A stretch of 64,000 nucleotides of DNA from Acholoe squamosa (lineage: Eukaryota; Annelida; Polychaeta; Phyllodocida; Polynoidae): contig OX439052.1 of assembly GCA_949317995.1 (NCBI GenBank), forward strand, positions 40,426,432 through 40,490,431, read 5' to 3'. Position numbers and translations under genes: made by a program. Positions within the stretch are counted from its first letter, which is position 1, and each line of letters begins with the position of its first letter. The notes beneath the pieces are model-generated. The model did not search any database and had not been told where the DNA came from. It saw only the letters and a program-made list of their open reading frames with translations. Below are positions 12,320 through 24,233 of this stretch, piece by piece.

Positions 12320-12610
12320 GAATACTGGACACCTCTGAAGCAGGGACACCTCGGAAGCAGGTTATGGGACATCTTGGAAGCAGGGCATCTTGGGTGCAGA
12401 TAAAACCATGATAACATCCCTCTCTTCTCATAGAATTTGAAGAAACAACAACCCTAATGATACTGCCCCTACGCTGTAAAATTATGGATGCCAAAGAAAT
12501 GCTTCAAACTCAAGAAAATGATTCATTCTAAAAGTTATTTGATTCCGAGATGACTTGCTTCCGAGATGTCTGCTTCCGAGGTGTCCCTGCTTCCGAGGTG
12601 TCCAGTTATC
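12320..12610. mobile_element. hAT-like non-autonomous element with 8-bp TSD
   Basis: The element is flanked by the exact 8-bp direct repeat TGCCAACG at 12312-12319 and 12611-12618. Its ends, GAATACTGGACACCTC and GAGGTGTCCAGTTATC, are inverted repeats. Each subterminal region contains about three tandem copies of a ~20-bp GACACCTCGGAAGCA-type motif, inverted between the two ends. An 8-bp target duplication is typical of hAT transposons. There is no transposase, so it depends on a partner elsewhere. Confidence 0.8.
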
Positions 12611-12618
12611 TGCCAACG

Positions 12619-13827
12619 TATGCGGGAGGGCACCAGAAATGCCCTACTGGGGGTTATCTCACGCGTCGACACATACATTAACGCATCTAGAAACGCGCTT
12701 TGTTTGTTTTCCGCTTAACGTACTCATATACACTTTATTTTAAGTGAAAAGAAATTTGAAAAGGTTTTAATTTATTGGTAAATTTGAAAATTAATTCACC
12801 ATTAGAAAGCTGGGATCATGGCAGGCCATATTGGCCTGCTTCAAAACACCAAATGCCAGCCATTACGATTCGACACCGGCAAAAGCCGACACACCGGCAT
12901 CATTTCAGCAACACTGTCAAACTTGTTTTGTACTGTCCAAAGACTCGATTGAACCTACGGCTGACCATTAGATCATGATGTGTGGCCAATCGAGTCACCT
13001 TACAATATAAACTTACATAACTTGCATCAATATAGGGTTGAACTGTCAGAAAGGTTGCGATTTTTCATCCTAGAGGAACCATAGCAAGCACCATGAGATA
13101 TAGGTTGCAAGCTTCATTTTTTAGGCTGAAAGCAGCCATTAGAAAGCCTAGCAAGGAATAAAAGTGAATATAATTAGTCTTAAGTTAAGTTTCAAAGATC
13201 TTCTATTCCAGGAATTATTTACAGGTTCGCCATTCTGGAGATTTCCCTGTATCATACGCCTGTGAGATTGCTATGAGGGAACAATCTCTCATTTACCATG
13301 GTACCCGGTAATACTATAAATACTAGTGGAAAAACAGAACCTCATACACCCAGGGCTTTTATTATAACAGGTCCACAAAGGCCATGGACACACAGAAAGT
13401 CCCCCAAAGTATTGCTCTAATAACTTGCCCAGTACCAAGGGCGTCCCTCAGAAAAAGCACCTACTAAAGTGCAGGATATTGTATGGGCTTTGGGCCTATT
13501 TTCTCTCATTTAAAAAAGAGTCAGAAGAAGAAGAATTTTCGTCGGTTTTAAATTTACAGGTAGTTGAGAATTTCTGTAGTAAGGACAGAAAGATTGAGAA
13601 AGTGAAAGTTGGCTGTGACATTCTTTGTAATGGGACTTAAGAGTCCCTATAGGTTCCTTTGTAGTTATGCAGGCAGCCTGTTAAACCTTGAATATAAGCC
13701 ACATCTCACCCAAAGGTTTACCATGACGCACCAATGCAGTACTGTGATGAGTTACTTGCCATCACAACATGGGTGTATCATCACTGATGTAGGGACAATA
13801 ATCACAAGAGGAGGGGGGGGGGATAGC
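12619..13827. other. Non-coding stretch, no gene seen
   Basis: No supported gene. The short frames at 13425-13884 have no recognisable features. Confidence 0.4.
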
Positions 13828-14078
13828 CTAGGCCAAAAAAATAAATTGTTTGTTTCAGGTAACATGCTGAAAAATATTAGGTAGGGTAGGTCAGATTTTT
13901 TTGATTTTTTAATGCTTCAAAGAGGCTGGATGCGGTCGGGCGGGTGAGCGCGACACAAGGGTCAGTAAGATGACCCAAAAACATGGAAGTTTTCCAAAAT
14001 TGAAGAAAAAAAAAAGATTAAGGTCGGCCCTGTTTACCTAGGTAGGGTCAGGAAACAAACAATTGTTTTTAGGCCTTA
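13828..14078. mobile_element. MITE with AATTGTTTGTTTC inverted ends
   Basis: The left end CTAGGCCAAAAAAATAAATT followed by GTTTGTTTC is the inverted counterpart of the right end GAAACAAACAATTGTTTTTA followed by GGCCT. The interior is about 200 bp and has no coding capacity. The flanking target duplication is unclear because the left flank is a poly-G run. Confidence 0.6.
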
Positions 14079-14541
14079 CAATAATACCTCGCATATAAGG
14101 CATGGCTCGTGTATAAGGCCCACCCTGAGTTCAAAGAATAGCCTACCGGGGTTACAGGATATCTAAATTCATGGCTGAAGCCATTGCTGAAGCTGGTTAC
14201 CAGTGGTTATCACTGATAACAGTTATCAGATGGGTACCATCTCCCCCGCCCCCCAGTTGTAGCTTATAGTTTTAAGTTTTAGATGAGCTTTAAGTACACT
14301 GAAAGCCCCAAGGTCGTCAGACTGACGATACCCAAATCTACAACCTTAGGTCATCAGGTTGAGCACCCAGGGTAATCAGCCTGAGGAGTTTAGGTCAATA
14401 CACTCACCCAAGGTAGTCAAACTGATTACATAATGTCGTTAGTGTGACAACCTTGGTGCTGACTACCTGGGGTCCTCAATCTGACTACCCAAAGCTGTAG
14501 ATTTGGGTATTGTCAACTTGAGCACCTAAAGTCCTCAGCTT

Positions 14542-14750
14542 CCCCTGTGGAGTGGGGACCTTCATGTGAGGACATGGAGGAGCAGAATAATTTTATTGGG
14601 AGTCCATGAAGGAGGATTTCCCCTTCCATTCTACCAGTGGGCATACCAGATTCGTAAAAGGCGTCAAACTTGGGGTTTCATGTGGCTTGGGGTGAGCATG
14701 TGGGCAGCTGGTGTCCATATGCGCGGGCCCGGGTCTACATGCTTTCCTCC
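14542..14750 (+). repeat. Dispersed repeat C, copy 1
   Basis: About 200 bp starting CCCTGTGGAGTGGGGACCTT recurs in the same orientation at 24028-24233, with scattered substitutions. The frames in it (14566-14790) exist in both copies only as fragments and are not conserved proteins. Class unknown. Confidence 0.7.
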
Positions 14751-14778
14751 CTGTTTGTACCTCTTCTGATGAATATAG

Positions 14779-15051
14779 CAGGGTTCCCAATTGTCAGTTA
14801 AAAGTCAGTTAAACCTATTTTTCTTTAAAGGTCAGTTAAAACAATATTTTTGGAAAAAGTCAGTTAAAAATGAAATTTTGACTAATTATCAAGATTCCAC
14901 GTGAATTCACAAAATTTCTAAAACTCTCGCTCAAGAGTGGATAATTTTTTTCGCAAGCCCTGTAAATCATCCGCTATTTGGTCAGTTAAAAGACGATAAC
15001 TGTCAGGTAAAAGCCATTTAAAACCATGATCCATAAATAGTGGGAAGCCTG
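14779..15051. mobile_element. Possible hAT-type MITE (CAGGGTTCCCA ends)
   Basis: The left end CAGGGTTCCCA and right end TGGGAAGCCTG are imperfect inverted repeats of the CAG..CTG type known from hAT elements. The interior carries at least five copies of GTCAGTTAAAA. The flanking 8-mers match only partly, so the target duplication is not confirmed. Confidence 0.45.
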
Positions 15052-16034
15052 AATAGGTCCTCAATTTAAGTCAACGTTAATATGCGCCATTCCAAGGTAG
15101 CAGTATATTACTATGAAGGCCTTCTTATCGATTTCAAATTCTGACTGAATATTTTCTCTCGGTGTTATCTACATGGATCGGGATTTTAGATTACAACAAG
15201 TGTCACTTCACAGCTTATGGATTAAAAAGTTAATAGAACAAGTGGGAATTGATGATAAGATGAGGCAGTTTCTACTACCTTAAAATCCCATGTATATGCT
15301 GTGAATTCAACTTGGAAATTGTTAGTTTAGCACTGTGTGGCCCATATATCCTCAATATTAAGAATGCGGCTTATGGGCAGGGTTTTACGGTAGTTTCAAT
15401 GCCTACATTTGGCAGGAGCGTACCAAGTCAAACAGGCCCGTAACTAGCACTCGTCGCAGGGCGGTTAGATTTTCATATAAGGTGGACCTTTTGCAGTTTG
15501 AAGTTGGAATTTTAATAGAAAAATTTCATTAAATTAATAAGGAATGACTTCATTTGTGTACTAAAGTACATTTTGTATTGATAAAGTAAGCCAAATAAGA
15601 AAACATATTCTTCTAATATGGTTTTCTAAATAAAAATCGAAATAATTGTTCGATTTTGAAGCTGTAAAAACTGACATGTAGCTCATCATCTGCCCTTTCA
15701 TCTCAGCTAGGGTGGACCTCTTTTCCTCCAATAGCTAAGTCGGGTGGTTCGTTCGAAACGACGACCCCCCCCCTTGTTACGGGCCTGTCAAATCCCTGAA
15801 AATATGGTTATTGGATTGGTGTACAAGACTGGCAATTACCGTAATACGTCATGTATACTGGCACCTGGGGCAAAATTCTGGCCATTTTAGAACTGTTATA
15901 TGGCCACCTACAGGGATTAATTATCAGCCAATGAAGTAAATGCAACTATTCACTGTGGAATTCTTAAGGGGTGCTAGTACCCATCTCATAACTGTTATCA
16001 GTGATAACCACTGGTAACCAGCTTCAGCAATGGT

Positions 16035-17671
16035 ACTCTGGTGCCCTGAGGTATAGACCCTCAGGGAACCTGAGTTATAGGGAATTAAAAGGGGCGACAA
16101 TTTGGTCGCTATTGTTTGAGGATTTACAATAGTAATCCTGGAAATAATACAAAGACGCGGGGTTCCTCCTGTTAAGTGTTTGCGGGAATATCCCAGTAGA
16201 ATGCATAAATGTTTGTTATAAAATATATTTTATAAAGAAAGAGAACTTCTGGATGCGATATGTCACCGGGAACAGGTAAAGAATGTCGCTATAAGTCCTT
16301 AGACCCGATGAAGCCTAGAGTGGGAGCGGCATGTTATGGTCCTATAGGATGCTGGGGGTGGTTGTGAAGGCTGAGTCAGTGTGTTGGACTTTGTCCATGC
16401 AGGTCTTGGGGGTCCTGATGGTGGCAGTGGAGATTATGTCCTTATGAGTGGATGGGTGTGTCCTCTATAGAATCTGTTAGAATCTCAACAGGCTTAAAGT
16501 CCAAAAGGTGTAGGGTGACAAAAGACCAAAACCACCGGTAGTCTGGGGGTATATTAGGATGGAACTGAGAAATCAGGGCGCGAATTGTGCTCGGAACTTC
16601 AGGGATCCACAGTTCGACCTGGAATTAGAGGGGAAGATATTTATATTCGGCAGCCCACAAGTATGAATCGATTGAAATTCTGAATAGTATTTACAGGAGC
16701 TTTGGTCACTGTCTAGGGTGCTTCCTGTAGTTTTAACTTCATTCAATTGGAGGCCTAGGCATACAATAAGAGGATCTAATTATTATATAGAGGAACCACA
16801 CATCAAGGACTTAGCTTTGATTAGCTTTTCCCTTGGTCTCTCACTACCCATTATTATATTCTCAATGCTCACTTAACATCTCACCATGGAGGGATTGATT
16901 TAACTTGGAATTATGCCATGATGGAATTTGAAGACACCAACAGATTGTAATTGTGCCATCTGATAACAACTTGTGGTTATGTTATAAAATTCGGCGACAT
17001 TTTGTAAACCTGTGCTTTTGAAATATGTGATGGTGATGGAACTTATAAATGTTTTGGAGAACCGTTTATGGTTATGAAATTTATAAATGTTTTATGATTG
17101 TGTGGATTTAAAGATATTTGATGACGATGGAAATTACTCATGCCTGCGATTGGATACATGATGTTATTGATGAAATGTGGTGGCATTATTATTTGTGATT
17201 TAGATATGTTGGCACGATTGACTTTGCAAAATGGCTGGATCTAGTTCATTGGAATCTTCCTGGTTAAAGGTATGTGATTATGATTACCAAATTGAAATGT
17301 GAAATCAACACTGGAGTCTGAATTGTACTAGACCTTTGAATTGGCATATATACATATTCAATAAAACCCCTGGAGATTAATTACCCAATTGTGTTTTCTT
17401 TCCAAATGGGCTGTGGGATTTAAAAACAGTTCTATTACTTGACGCTAGCTTGAAAACATTCCCCAAATAGACAGTTTAAACAGCGAGTGGAGATTGGAGT
17501 GAGGTAAAGCATAACTGGTGTAAACCCGAGTTGGATTGTATTATAGCTTTCCTTTTAGAGAACCCAAAACCCAACTTTAGAACATCAAACCCCTCATTCC
17601 CCTCCGCCTGTGATAGCCCAAACCACCCTACAGGAAGTAGTATAGGAAGCAGGAAAGCATAGTGGTACATG
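16035..17671. other. Non-coding stretch, no gene seen
   Basis: Nothing supported: no long frame, no RNA gene and no repeat with clear ends. Confidence 0.4.
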
Positions 17672-17906
17672 TACCGTAATCTCCTGCGTAGAAGACGCGC
17701 TGCGCGTATAAGACGCACCCCAAACTCAGCACATGCATTTTCGCGTATAAGACACACATTTTAAGGCTGAAATTTGTAAGATTAGTACATTTCTATAGTA
17801 AAATTACCCCTCGTATAAGACACACCCCCAACTTGAGAGAAAGCTATAAGACGCCCCAGCATTTTGTTTGCCCTAGAGGACGCGTCTTATACGCGGGAGT
17901 TTACTA
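17672..17906 (+). mobile_element. MITE family A, copy 1
   Basis: Starts TACCGTAATCTCCTGCGTAG and ends in the inverted form CGCGGGAGTTTACTATA, slightly decayed at the right. The inside repeats TATAAGACGCACCCC-like motifs in both orientations. Family A has seven clear copies in this window, all about 235-245 bp, which is the strongest evidence that it is a mobile unit. Confidence 0.8.
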
Positions 17907-18178
17907 TATGTATTTCTCTCCCACCATGCGCCTCTTCCACCTGGTGGGAACTGGAAATACTCCTCACTCTTCAAGCATACGTTTTATTTTTCTAGTCTGA
18001 AACATGATTGAAGAGTGTCAAGTTCAGGGACATTGTGGCAGTTACTAGTGCCTATGTATGGCACTAGGTACCAGTGTACAGCAATGGCTGCGGCCATTGT
18101 ACATTGCACAACCTCGGTTTAGTATGAAATCCTCACCCAGACTTCAAACAGATATTCTAGGTATACCAAAATGTTGCC

Positions 18179-18209
18179 CACGTGTATAAGCCATGGTTTA
18201 TACACGTGT
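18179..18209. repeat. Hairpin CACGTGTATAA..TTATACACGTG
   Basis: An 11-bp perfect stem with a short loop containing CCATGG. It sits immediately left of an inverted-repeat element (18225-18751) and may be part of its subterminal structure. Confidence 0.5.
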
Positions 18210-18224
18210 GTGAGCGAGTGGTCA

Positions 18225-18751
18225 TTATTTACAGAGATGTCAGACCTTCAGAGGTCCGTCTATTTTCAGATGTTCAAACAATCCTAAAAAGCAGACATCT
18301 CAGAGGCTTCTTCCAACTTGTGGTCATAATTTGGATAGAGAGAATTACATTAATCATAGATAACCTCACATTTCTTTTCTACTTCCTGGGGTGCATAAGG
18401 CTGAGCATAGTTCAGGCTTCAGCAGGTGGAATTAAGCATGCCTTGTGCTGCCCTATGGCCTTTTCTAGACAAACCACCTTTCAGAGATCCACTGATCTAT
18501 GAAATCTCATTTCAGAGGACATGAATCTAAGCTGGCTGCTGATTGGCTGAAATTCTGATGCAGTGTTTTTAATTGTCTTTCTATAACCATCCATTCTAGA
18601 GATGGTTTTAATAGTTTGAGTGAGGAGAACAGGTTGACATGAAGACAAGATGGTTGCTTTTAGCACAATACATTGGGGGAATGGGTGCTTTGCTAACACC
18701 CAAACATTTTCAGAGGTTAAGCCCATACCCAACTGACATCTCTGTTATTTA
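18225..18751. mobile_element. 527-bp inverted-repeat element
   Basis: TTATTTACAGAGATGTCAG at the left is mirrored by CTGACATCTCTGTTATTT at the right with one indel. Sub-terminal CTTCAGAGG/CCTCTGAA segments also mirror each other. The frames inside (18182-18502 plus, 18481-18732 minus) have no recognisable domains. Confidence 0.45.
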
Positions 18752-18835
18752 TCAGCAGTGAGGGGGGGGGGGGAGTTTTTGTGCAGATGCGAAATTCATT
18801 TGTTACTGTAAACGTAGATATTTTCATGTGTATAA

Positions 18836-19100
18836 CAGGGATGAAAGTCTTTAGGGAAATAATTCCCTGATTTCAGGGATTTTGAAGTTCCAGGGCCCTA
18901 TACATTCATACAGAAACCCAGGTTTTTGGGGGCGAATATTGGACCATTTCAGGGGTTTGTATGTTTACTGTATATCCCCCTCAACAGGTCAAAATCTCTT
19001 TGATCTATAGCAACATGCAGGCTTTTTTTGGTGATAAGATGCCAAATTCACCCCCCCCCCAGAAGAGGGGTCAAAAACTTTTATTCACCTTTCAGCCCCG
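18836..19100. mobile_element. Possible hAT-type MITE related to the one at 30034
   Basis: The left end CAGGGATGAAAGTC resembles the TIR CAGGGATGTAAGTC of the clear insertion at 30034-30207. The right end TTTCAGCCCCG is a decayed inverted match. AATTCCCTGATTTCAGGGAT in the interior resembles the other copy as well. Confidence 0.35.
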
Positions 19101-19588
19101 TCAAACCCACCACCACTCCCCTGTTGATTAATAATGACCACTCCCTTATGATATCGGGTATACCTAGTGGGATTGCTGTGACGGCATTTTGACATTGACC
19201 TTTTATATCATTGTAGACCAAAGAACATGGACCTTAGGCCATCAAGGGGTGAACCCTTTGAAGGCTGTAAGTGTATTAATACATCTTGCCCATTGGTCAG
19301 CATGATTCATGATTGTAGCCCTGGGGTGTAGCTTGTCAGGGCTGTAGTCATGCATCATGCCAAACCTATGGGGTTGATAGCTCACTCCCATACAGTAAGT
19401 AGGCATGATGCACCAATGAAGTGCTGGTGAGCAGACTCGTTAGCACTTCATTGAGGCAACATGCCAACCAATGGGCATGATGCACTCCTTCATCATGGAT
19501 AAGGGTCGCATATTGCGTTTATATACTTCACGTCAGATGGGCACATTTAAAAAAAGAAAATGTTAACACTTTAAAGACAGACATAGCA
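19101..19588. other. Non-coding; fragments of the GCATGATGCAC family
   Basis: Contains several GCATGATGCACCAATGAAGT-type fragments in both orientations. This short dispersed family is also seen near 26.4, 31.5, 38.5, 40.7, 42.8 and 48.7 kb. No gene. Confidence 0.4.
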
Positions 19589-20141
19589 TTAACCCATTGA
19601 GGGCTAGCATCGACTATAGTCGACACCATGGTAGGCCTAGCATCGACTATAGTCGACACCATGGTAGGCCTAGCATCGACTATAGTCGACACCATGGCAG
19701 GCCTAGCATCGACTATAGTCGACACCATGGCAGGCCTAGCATCGACTATAGTCGACACCATGGCAGGCCTAGCATCGACTATAGTCGACGCCATGGCAGA
19801 CCTAGCATCGACTATAGTCGACACCATGGCAGGCCTAGCATCGACTATAGTCGACACCATGGCAGGCCTAGCATCGACTATAGTCGACACCATGGCAGGC
19901 CTAGCATCGACTATAGTCGACGCCATGGTAGGCCTAGCATCGACTATAGTCGACGCCATGGCAGGCCTAGCATCGACTATAGTCGACGCCATGGTAGGCC
20001 TAGCATCGACTATAGTCCACGCCAGTTTTATAGGATTATATAGGAATTGAAAATAGGCTCGTCCTCTAGGAATTATACTTTTTTCAGAGGCCGTCCCCAT
20101 GGCCAGGGCAACAATTTTTTGCTCTGCCCTTAAAGGGTTAA
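19589..20141. mobile_element. TTAA-flanked TIR element enclosing a 33-bp satellite
   Basis: The left end TTAACCCATTGAGGGC and right end GCCCTTAAAGGGTTAA are inverted repeats, both beginning at TTAA. A TTAA target followed by CCC is the pattern of piggyBac-type elements, so this is probably a non-autonomous member. Most of its interior is the 33-bp tandem array (19608-20025). Confidence 0.6.
19608..20025. repeat. 33-bp palindromic minisatellite, 13 copies
   Basis: Thirteen consecutive 33-bp units begin with CATCGACTATAGTCGAC. Each unit contains the 14-bp palindrome TCGACTATAGTCGA and AGGCCT, and most have CCATGG. Copies differ at a handful of positions (ACC/GCC, GGC/GGT). As 33 is a multiple of three and no stop arises, frames stay open on both strands (for example 19528-20163 minus), giving an 11-residue peptide repeat. 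This is a by-product of the period, not evidence of a gene. Confidence 0.95.
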
Positions 20142-20795
20142 TATACTGATATGATTGATGCACTAATGCATTAGTGAACCATAAAGGGTTAAAGTAGGAC
20201 TTTGGGCAGACCTTTATCTATTATGCCATGGACCTTGGTCTAGATATTATGCCATAGACTATGATAGCAATGGCGTGAACAGACTACTTATACCACCATT
20301 TAGAATATGACATCTAAAATTATCTAGATATTATCTTAATGGATTCCATTGAGCCAGTACAGGACATGCACAAGGTAGACTAACTCATACAATATTGGCA
20401 TGTTTGAGGCCACATCTAGAATAAGACTACAGTGCCGGTCATGGACAAGGAATGCAGGCAATCTGCCTCTAAGCCTAAGAACAAGGGTCTCTTATTTAGT
20501 ATTTAGTTTGAAAAGTATGTTAGGGAGTGATCAATTTTTAACAATGGGAGTGTTTATTTTGAGGGGAAATATTTTAAGCGTGTCCCATGCAGCATTATAT
20601 TGTTCAAAAATTATCACTCCCATAGATACACAAAGGTGTTTGGGTAGTACCTGAGATATCTGAATATAAAAGTGCAATTAAACTTACCTGGTTGTCTATT
20701 AGTGGTTTGTCACCGATATGACTGATAGCATATCTGCCGTAACGCACTCTATTCATGTGTATCAGCGGTTAGAAACTTTAATTACCGTAGTGCCT

Positions 20796-21038
20796 TACCG
20801 TGTTCATTCTAATAAGAGACGTGCGGAAAATTAATTGTGAGATGCTCAATTTCTTTATTTAAAAATTAATTCTAATAAGCGGACCTCCTGAAGCTATAAA
20901 ATAGCTGTTTCTGCCCTAAAAAGTGTTTATTTTTACACATATTTTGTGTAAATTTACATCAGGGGTGTGTGCTCATGGCCCAAAAAAGAGAGGTGCGCGC
21001 TTATTAGAGCAAGTGCGCTTATTAGAATGAATACGGTA
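20796..21038. mobile_element. MITE family B, copy 2
   Basis: Starts TACCGTGTTCATTCTAATAA and ends TTATTAGAATGAATACGGTA, closely inverted. The interior matches the copy at 1295-1540, including AATTAATTCTAATAAGC. Confidence 0.75.
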
Positions 21039-21410
21039 GTGTAGGCATAACGGCCCCTGCCTGCACCTCGCATACCTGCCTTATAGAACTTTGCAAAAGA
21101 GGGGGTCGAAATAACATTAGATTTACATTTTTCAGCAAGAAAGCCTGCACGTTTCTATAGGTTAAAAGGGTGCTTTTCGGCTTCTCGGGCGTGGTGCAAA
21201 AAAGATTTTACCCTTGAGGGAAGGGGGCAAAAAATGTATTTTTTTGGCAGCTCCGCCTGTAAACCCACCAACAATGTGGGTGTCTGAATTTTGCCTCCTG
21301 AGAATCATTTAATACCCCCGTATAAGCCACACCTTGATTTTGGGCACATTCTATTAGGCCGCACTTTGGCTTTGTTTTTTTTTTTGGCTTATATAAGAGA
21401 GAATTTAGGG

Positions 21411-21879
21411 TACCGTAAAACCTCGTGTATAGGACGCACATTGCATATAGGACGTACCCTGAGTTTTAGGAAACACTATAAGACATCAGGGGTCACATTT
21501 TGGTTATTTCAGGGATGTCCTATACCGTAATCTCCCGCGTATAAGGCGCAGCCCGCGTATAAGGCGCACCCCCAACTAAGGGAGGCCTGTCCCACATATA
21601 AGACACACCCCTAAGAGCAGATTTTTGTTAATGTAGTACTGTTCTATAGTAAAAATACCCCCCTATAAGGCGCACCCCAAACTGAAGGCAATTTTCCTCC
21701 CAAGTATAAGACCCAGCAGCCTTTTGTTTGGCGTATAAGACACGCCTTATACGCGGGAGATTACGGTAGTAGAAAATCCTCGCTTATAGGACGCACCCCC
21801 AACTCCTAACAATCATATAGGACGCACCTGGGGTTATTTTAGTGCATAAGACACGTCCTATACACGAGGATTTACGGTA
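21411..21879. mobile_element. Outer MITE of a nested pair
   Basis: TACCGTAAAACCTCGTGTAT at the left is mirrored by ATACACGAGGATTTACGGTA at the right. A complete family A MITE (21523-21768) is inserted inside it, so the outer element was there first. The outer family shares the TACCGTAA start and the TATAGGACGCACCC motif with family A but has CTCGTGTATAGG instead of CCGCGTATAAG. Confidence 0.75.
21523..21768 (+). mobile_element. MITE family A, copy 2 (nested)
   Basis: Near-perfect TIRs TACCGTAATCTCCCGCGTAT and ATACGCGGGAGATTACGGTA. It lies inside a related, older MITE at 21411-21879. Confidence 0.85.
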
Positions 21880-23470
21880 ATACATTTACGTGTAAACCCC
21901 TTTGGATATTTCAATTCATCTAAAAAGCTCAATCCATGGGGCAGTCCTAACCTTCAGATTTGTGCTTGTTCTGCACAATATATTTCTCCCTAATCATTGT
22001 GTACATTATGGATCAGATATATAATTATGTCACAGTCCAAGTCCTAATGACACTGGTCAGAGTACAAACTTCGCTCTCCGCGCCTAACTCAGATTCCCAG
22101 TACTCAGTACTTATCTACCAGATGCCAGTGCAGGAGCCACTTGGACTATCTCCACTATCCACCATACCAGGACCATACCTTTGGGGACAACATCTAAAGC
22201 TCTCTGTCATTCTGTGTATTGGGACTTGAAACTAGTCAGCCTTCACACAAAAACTATAGCTACTTGTCAGCAGGTTATATCTCCTGGACTTTAGGCTGCA
22301 AGAATGATACAGAGCTCATCATCAGCATCACTGTCACCATCAGTAGTTTCCATATCAGTTCTTAGAATAAACACTGCTCACAGATAGTCTGCAATCCATT
22401 TCTCAGGCTGAATTGACTGACTGGAGATTTGATATATAGATCTGGGACATTGTATTTGGTTCATCCAGAGGAGATATTTATTTGTGCAGAGAATTGGCAG
22501 CAAAAAGTACTTATTTAAAGAGATTTGGTACAAATAGAAAGTAGTAGAGAAGTGTGAAAATGTCTGGAAAATTGACAAGTTCAGGAAACCATTATGGGAC
22601 ATTCAATGTGAGTACAAACTTACTTTATCATATATAAACTTTGGTCAAGATCATAAGTTTGTAAGATGTTATTTTTTGTTTTTTTGTTTTTTTATTTACT
22701 TTTTTTCAGGTTAGCATGTTGACTTATAAGTGACATGATTCAAATACATTTATTTACCAACATGATGAATCGCTATGGCAAGTTAAGCCACTCGCTACAT
22801 GTATTTATAAGCACAGTATTATTGGTGCATTATGCCAGCAAAATTGCATAATGCTTTAGTGTAGTACTCAGCATAGTTAGGGTCAAATCTATTGTGTAGA
22901 AATGAATTCAGACATTCTAAAAGGCACAGTAAATGTCTATCTTACATATAAGCTGCACATTGTATGCTAGGTACTATGGTATTTTTTGGCGATGCACCAA
23001 AGTATTGCTGAACAGTTACTCGCCTGCATGATGTGGATCCATTATGACAAAAAATAGTAGAAACCTTTTTACGCATCATACAACATTTAAAAGGGTCAAT
23101 GATACAAGTTTGTCTGATAAGCCCATTGGGATATACTATGTAAAAAAAGCATGAGATAGGATATTGGGCCATGGTTCCTTACATATCCATGATTACCAGC
23201 CATATTGTTATGATTAAGCGTACATGGACTTAAAGAGCAGGATAAGTCCCAGCTCTTGCAAAATAAGCACTTTCTGTACTACCTCACATGTAAGGCACAT
23301 CACTTGTATAAGGCCCATCCTAAGTTAAAGGAAATTATACAAGGCATAGCTGAAGACTAAATTTGAGCAGATTAGTTTTGTTTTATGATGAAAAAAAAAA
23401 TCCTTACCTACAAGGCATGCCCTGGCAGATTCTGCAGGATGAATCATGCGACATGTTCTGTGCAAGGTAC
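21880..23470. other. Non-coding stretch, no gene seen
   Basis: No supported gene. A T-rich simple stretch lies at about 22672-22708. The frames at 21960-22229, 22378-22602 and 22942-23172 show no recognisable domain. Confidence 0.4.
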
Positions 23471-23705
23471 TACCGTAATCTCCCGTGTAGAAGACGCGTT
23501 GCGCGTATAGGACGCACCCCAAACTCAGCAGGAGCATTTTCACATATAAGACACATTTTAATGCTGATATTTGTAAATTCAATACATTTCTATAGTAAAA
23601 TTACCCCTCGTATAAGACGCACCCCCAATTTCAGTACATCCTATAAGACGCACAAGGCATTTGTTTGGCGTAGAGGACGCGTCTTATACGTGGGAGTTTA
23701 CGGTA
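23471..23705 (+). mobile_element. MITE family A, copy 3
   Basis: Starts TACCGTAATCTCCCGTGTAG and ends GTGGGAGTTTACGGTA. The interior has TATAGGACGCACCCCAAACT and TATAAGACGCACCCCCAAT, as in the other copies. Confidence 0.85.
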
Positions 23706-24027
23706 CTGCATTCAGTCTATTTCAGCCCTTAACACCTCCAATAACCGCCATGCCCCAAGTGCTCAAACTACCAGAGTGATGCTTTTTCGAAACCCAGGTG
23801 CTTATTAGAGAGTAAAACGGTTGTAATAAGAGGGGTTTAGGTGTCTCTGGATAAAGGTGGCCTTGTTCTGGACTATGATTACCACTGCTCACTCCTTATC
23901 TTGATCTGCACTGTACACATAAGGCTTGCTGATATCTGGCTTTCATGTAATAGAGAAGATGAACTGATAACACTTAGGATGACCTTATACCGTTATACGT
24001 GCACATGTCAAATCTACCTCTCAGTAT

Positions 24028-24233
24028 CCCCTGTGGAGTGGGGACCTTCATGTGAGGGCATGGAGGAGCAGAATAACTTCATTGGGAGTCCATAAACAGG
24101 AATTCTCCTTCCATTCTACCAGTGGGCATACCAGATTCGTAAACGGTGACAAACTCAGGGTTTCTTGTGGCTTGGGGTGAGCATGTAGGCAGCTGGTGTC
24201 CATACGTGCGGGCCCGGACCTACCTGCTTTTCT
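24028..24233 (+). repeat. Dispersed repeat C, copy 2
   Basis: Same-orientation copy of 14542-14750, beginning CCCTGTGGAGTGGGGACCTT. No conserved reading frame between the copies. Confidence 0.7.

Larger units (their letters stand above)
14181..16034. mobile_element. Segment bounded by a 60-bp inverted repeat
   Basis: 14181-14240 (CCATTGCTGAAGCTGGTTAC onward) is nearly the exact reverse complement of 15975-16034. The 1.85-kb segment between them contains other repeats (14542-14750 and 14779-15051) but no transposase. It may be a non-autonomous TIR element or two inverted copies of a dispersed repeat. Confidence 0.5.

Noticed and set aside
19528..20163. 211-codon minus-strand frame and two plus-strand frames with an 11-residue peptide repeat
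   Set aside because: All arise from a 33-bp tandem repeat that is a multiple of three and free of stops. Simultaneous openness on both strands and the lack of a non-repeat domain argue against a protein.
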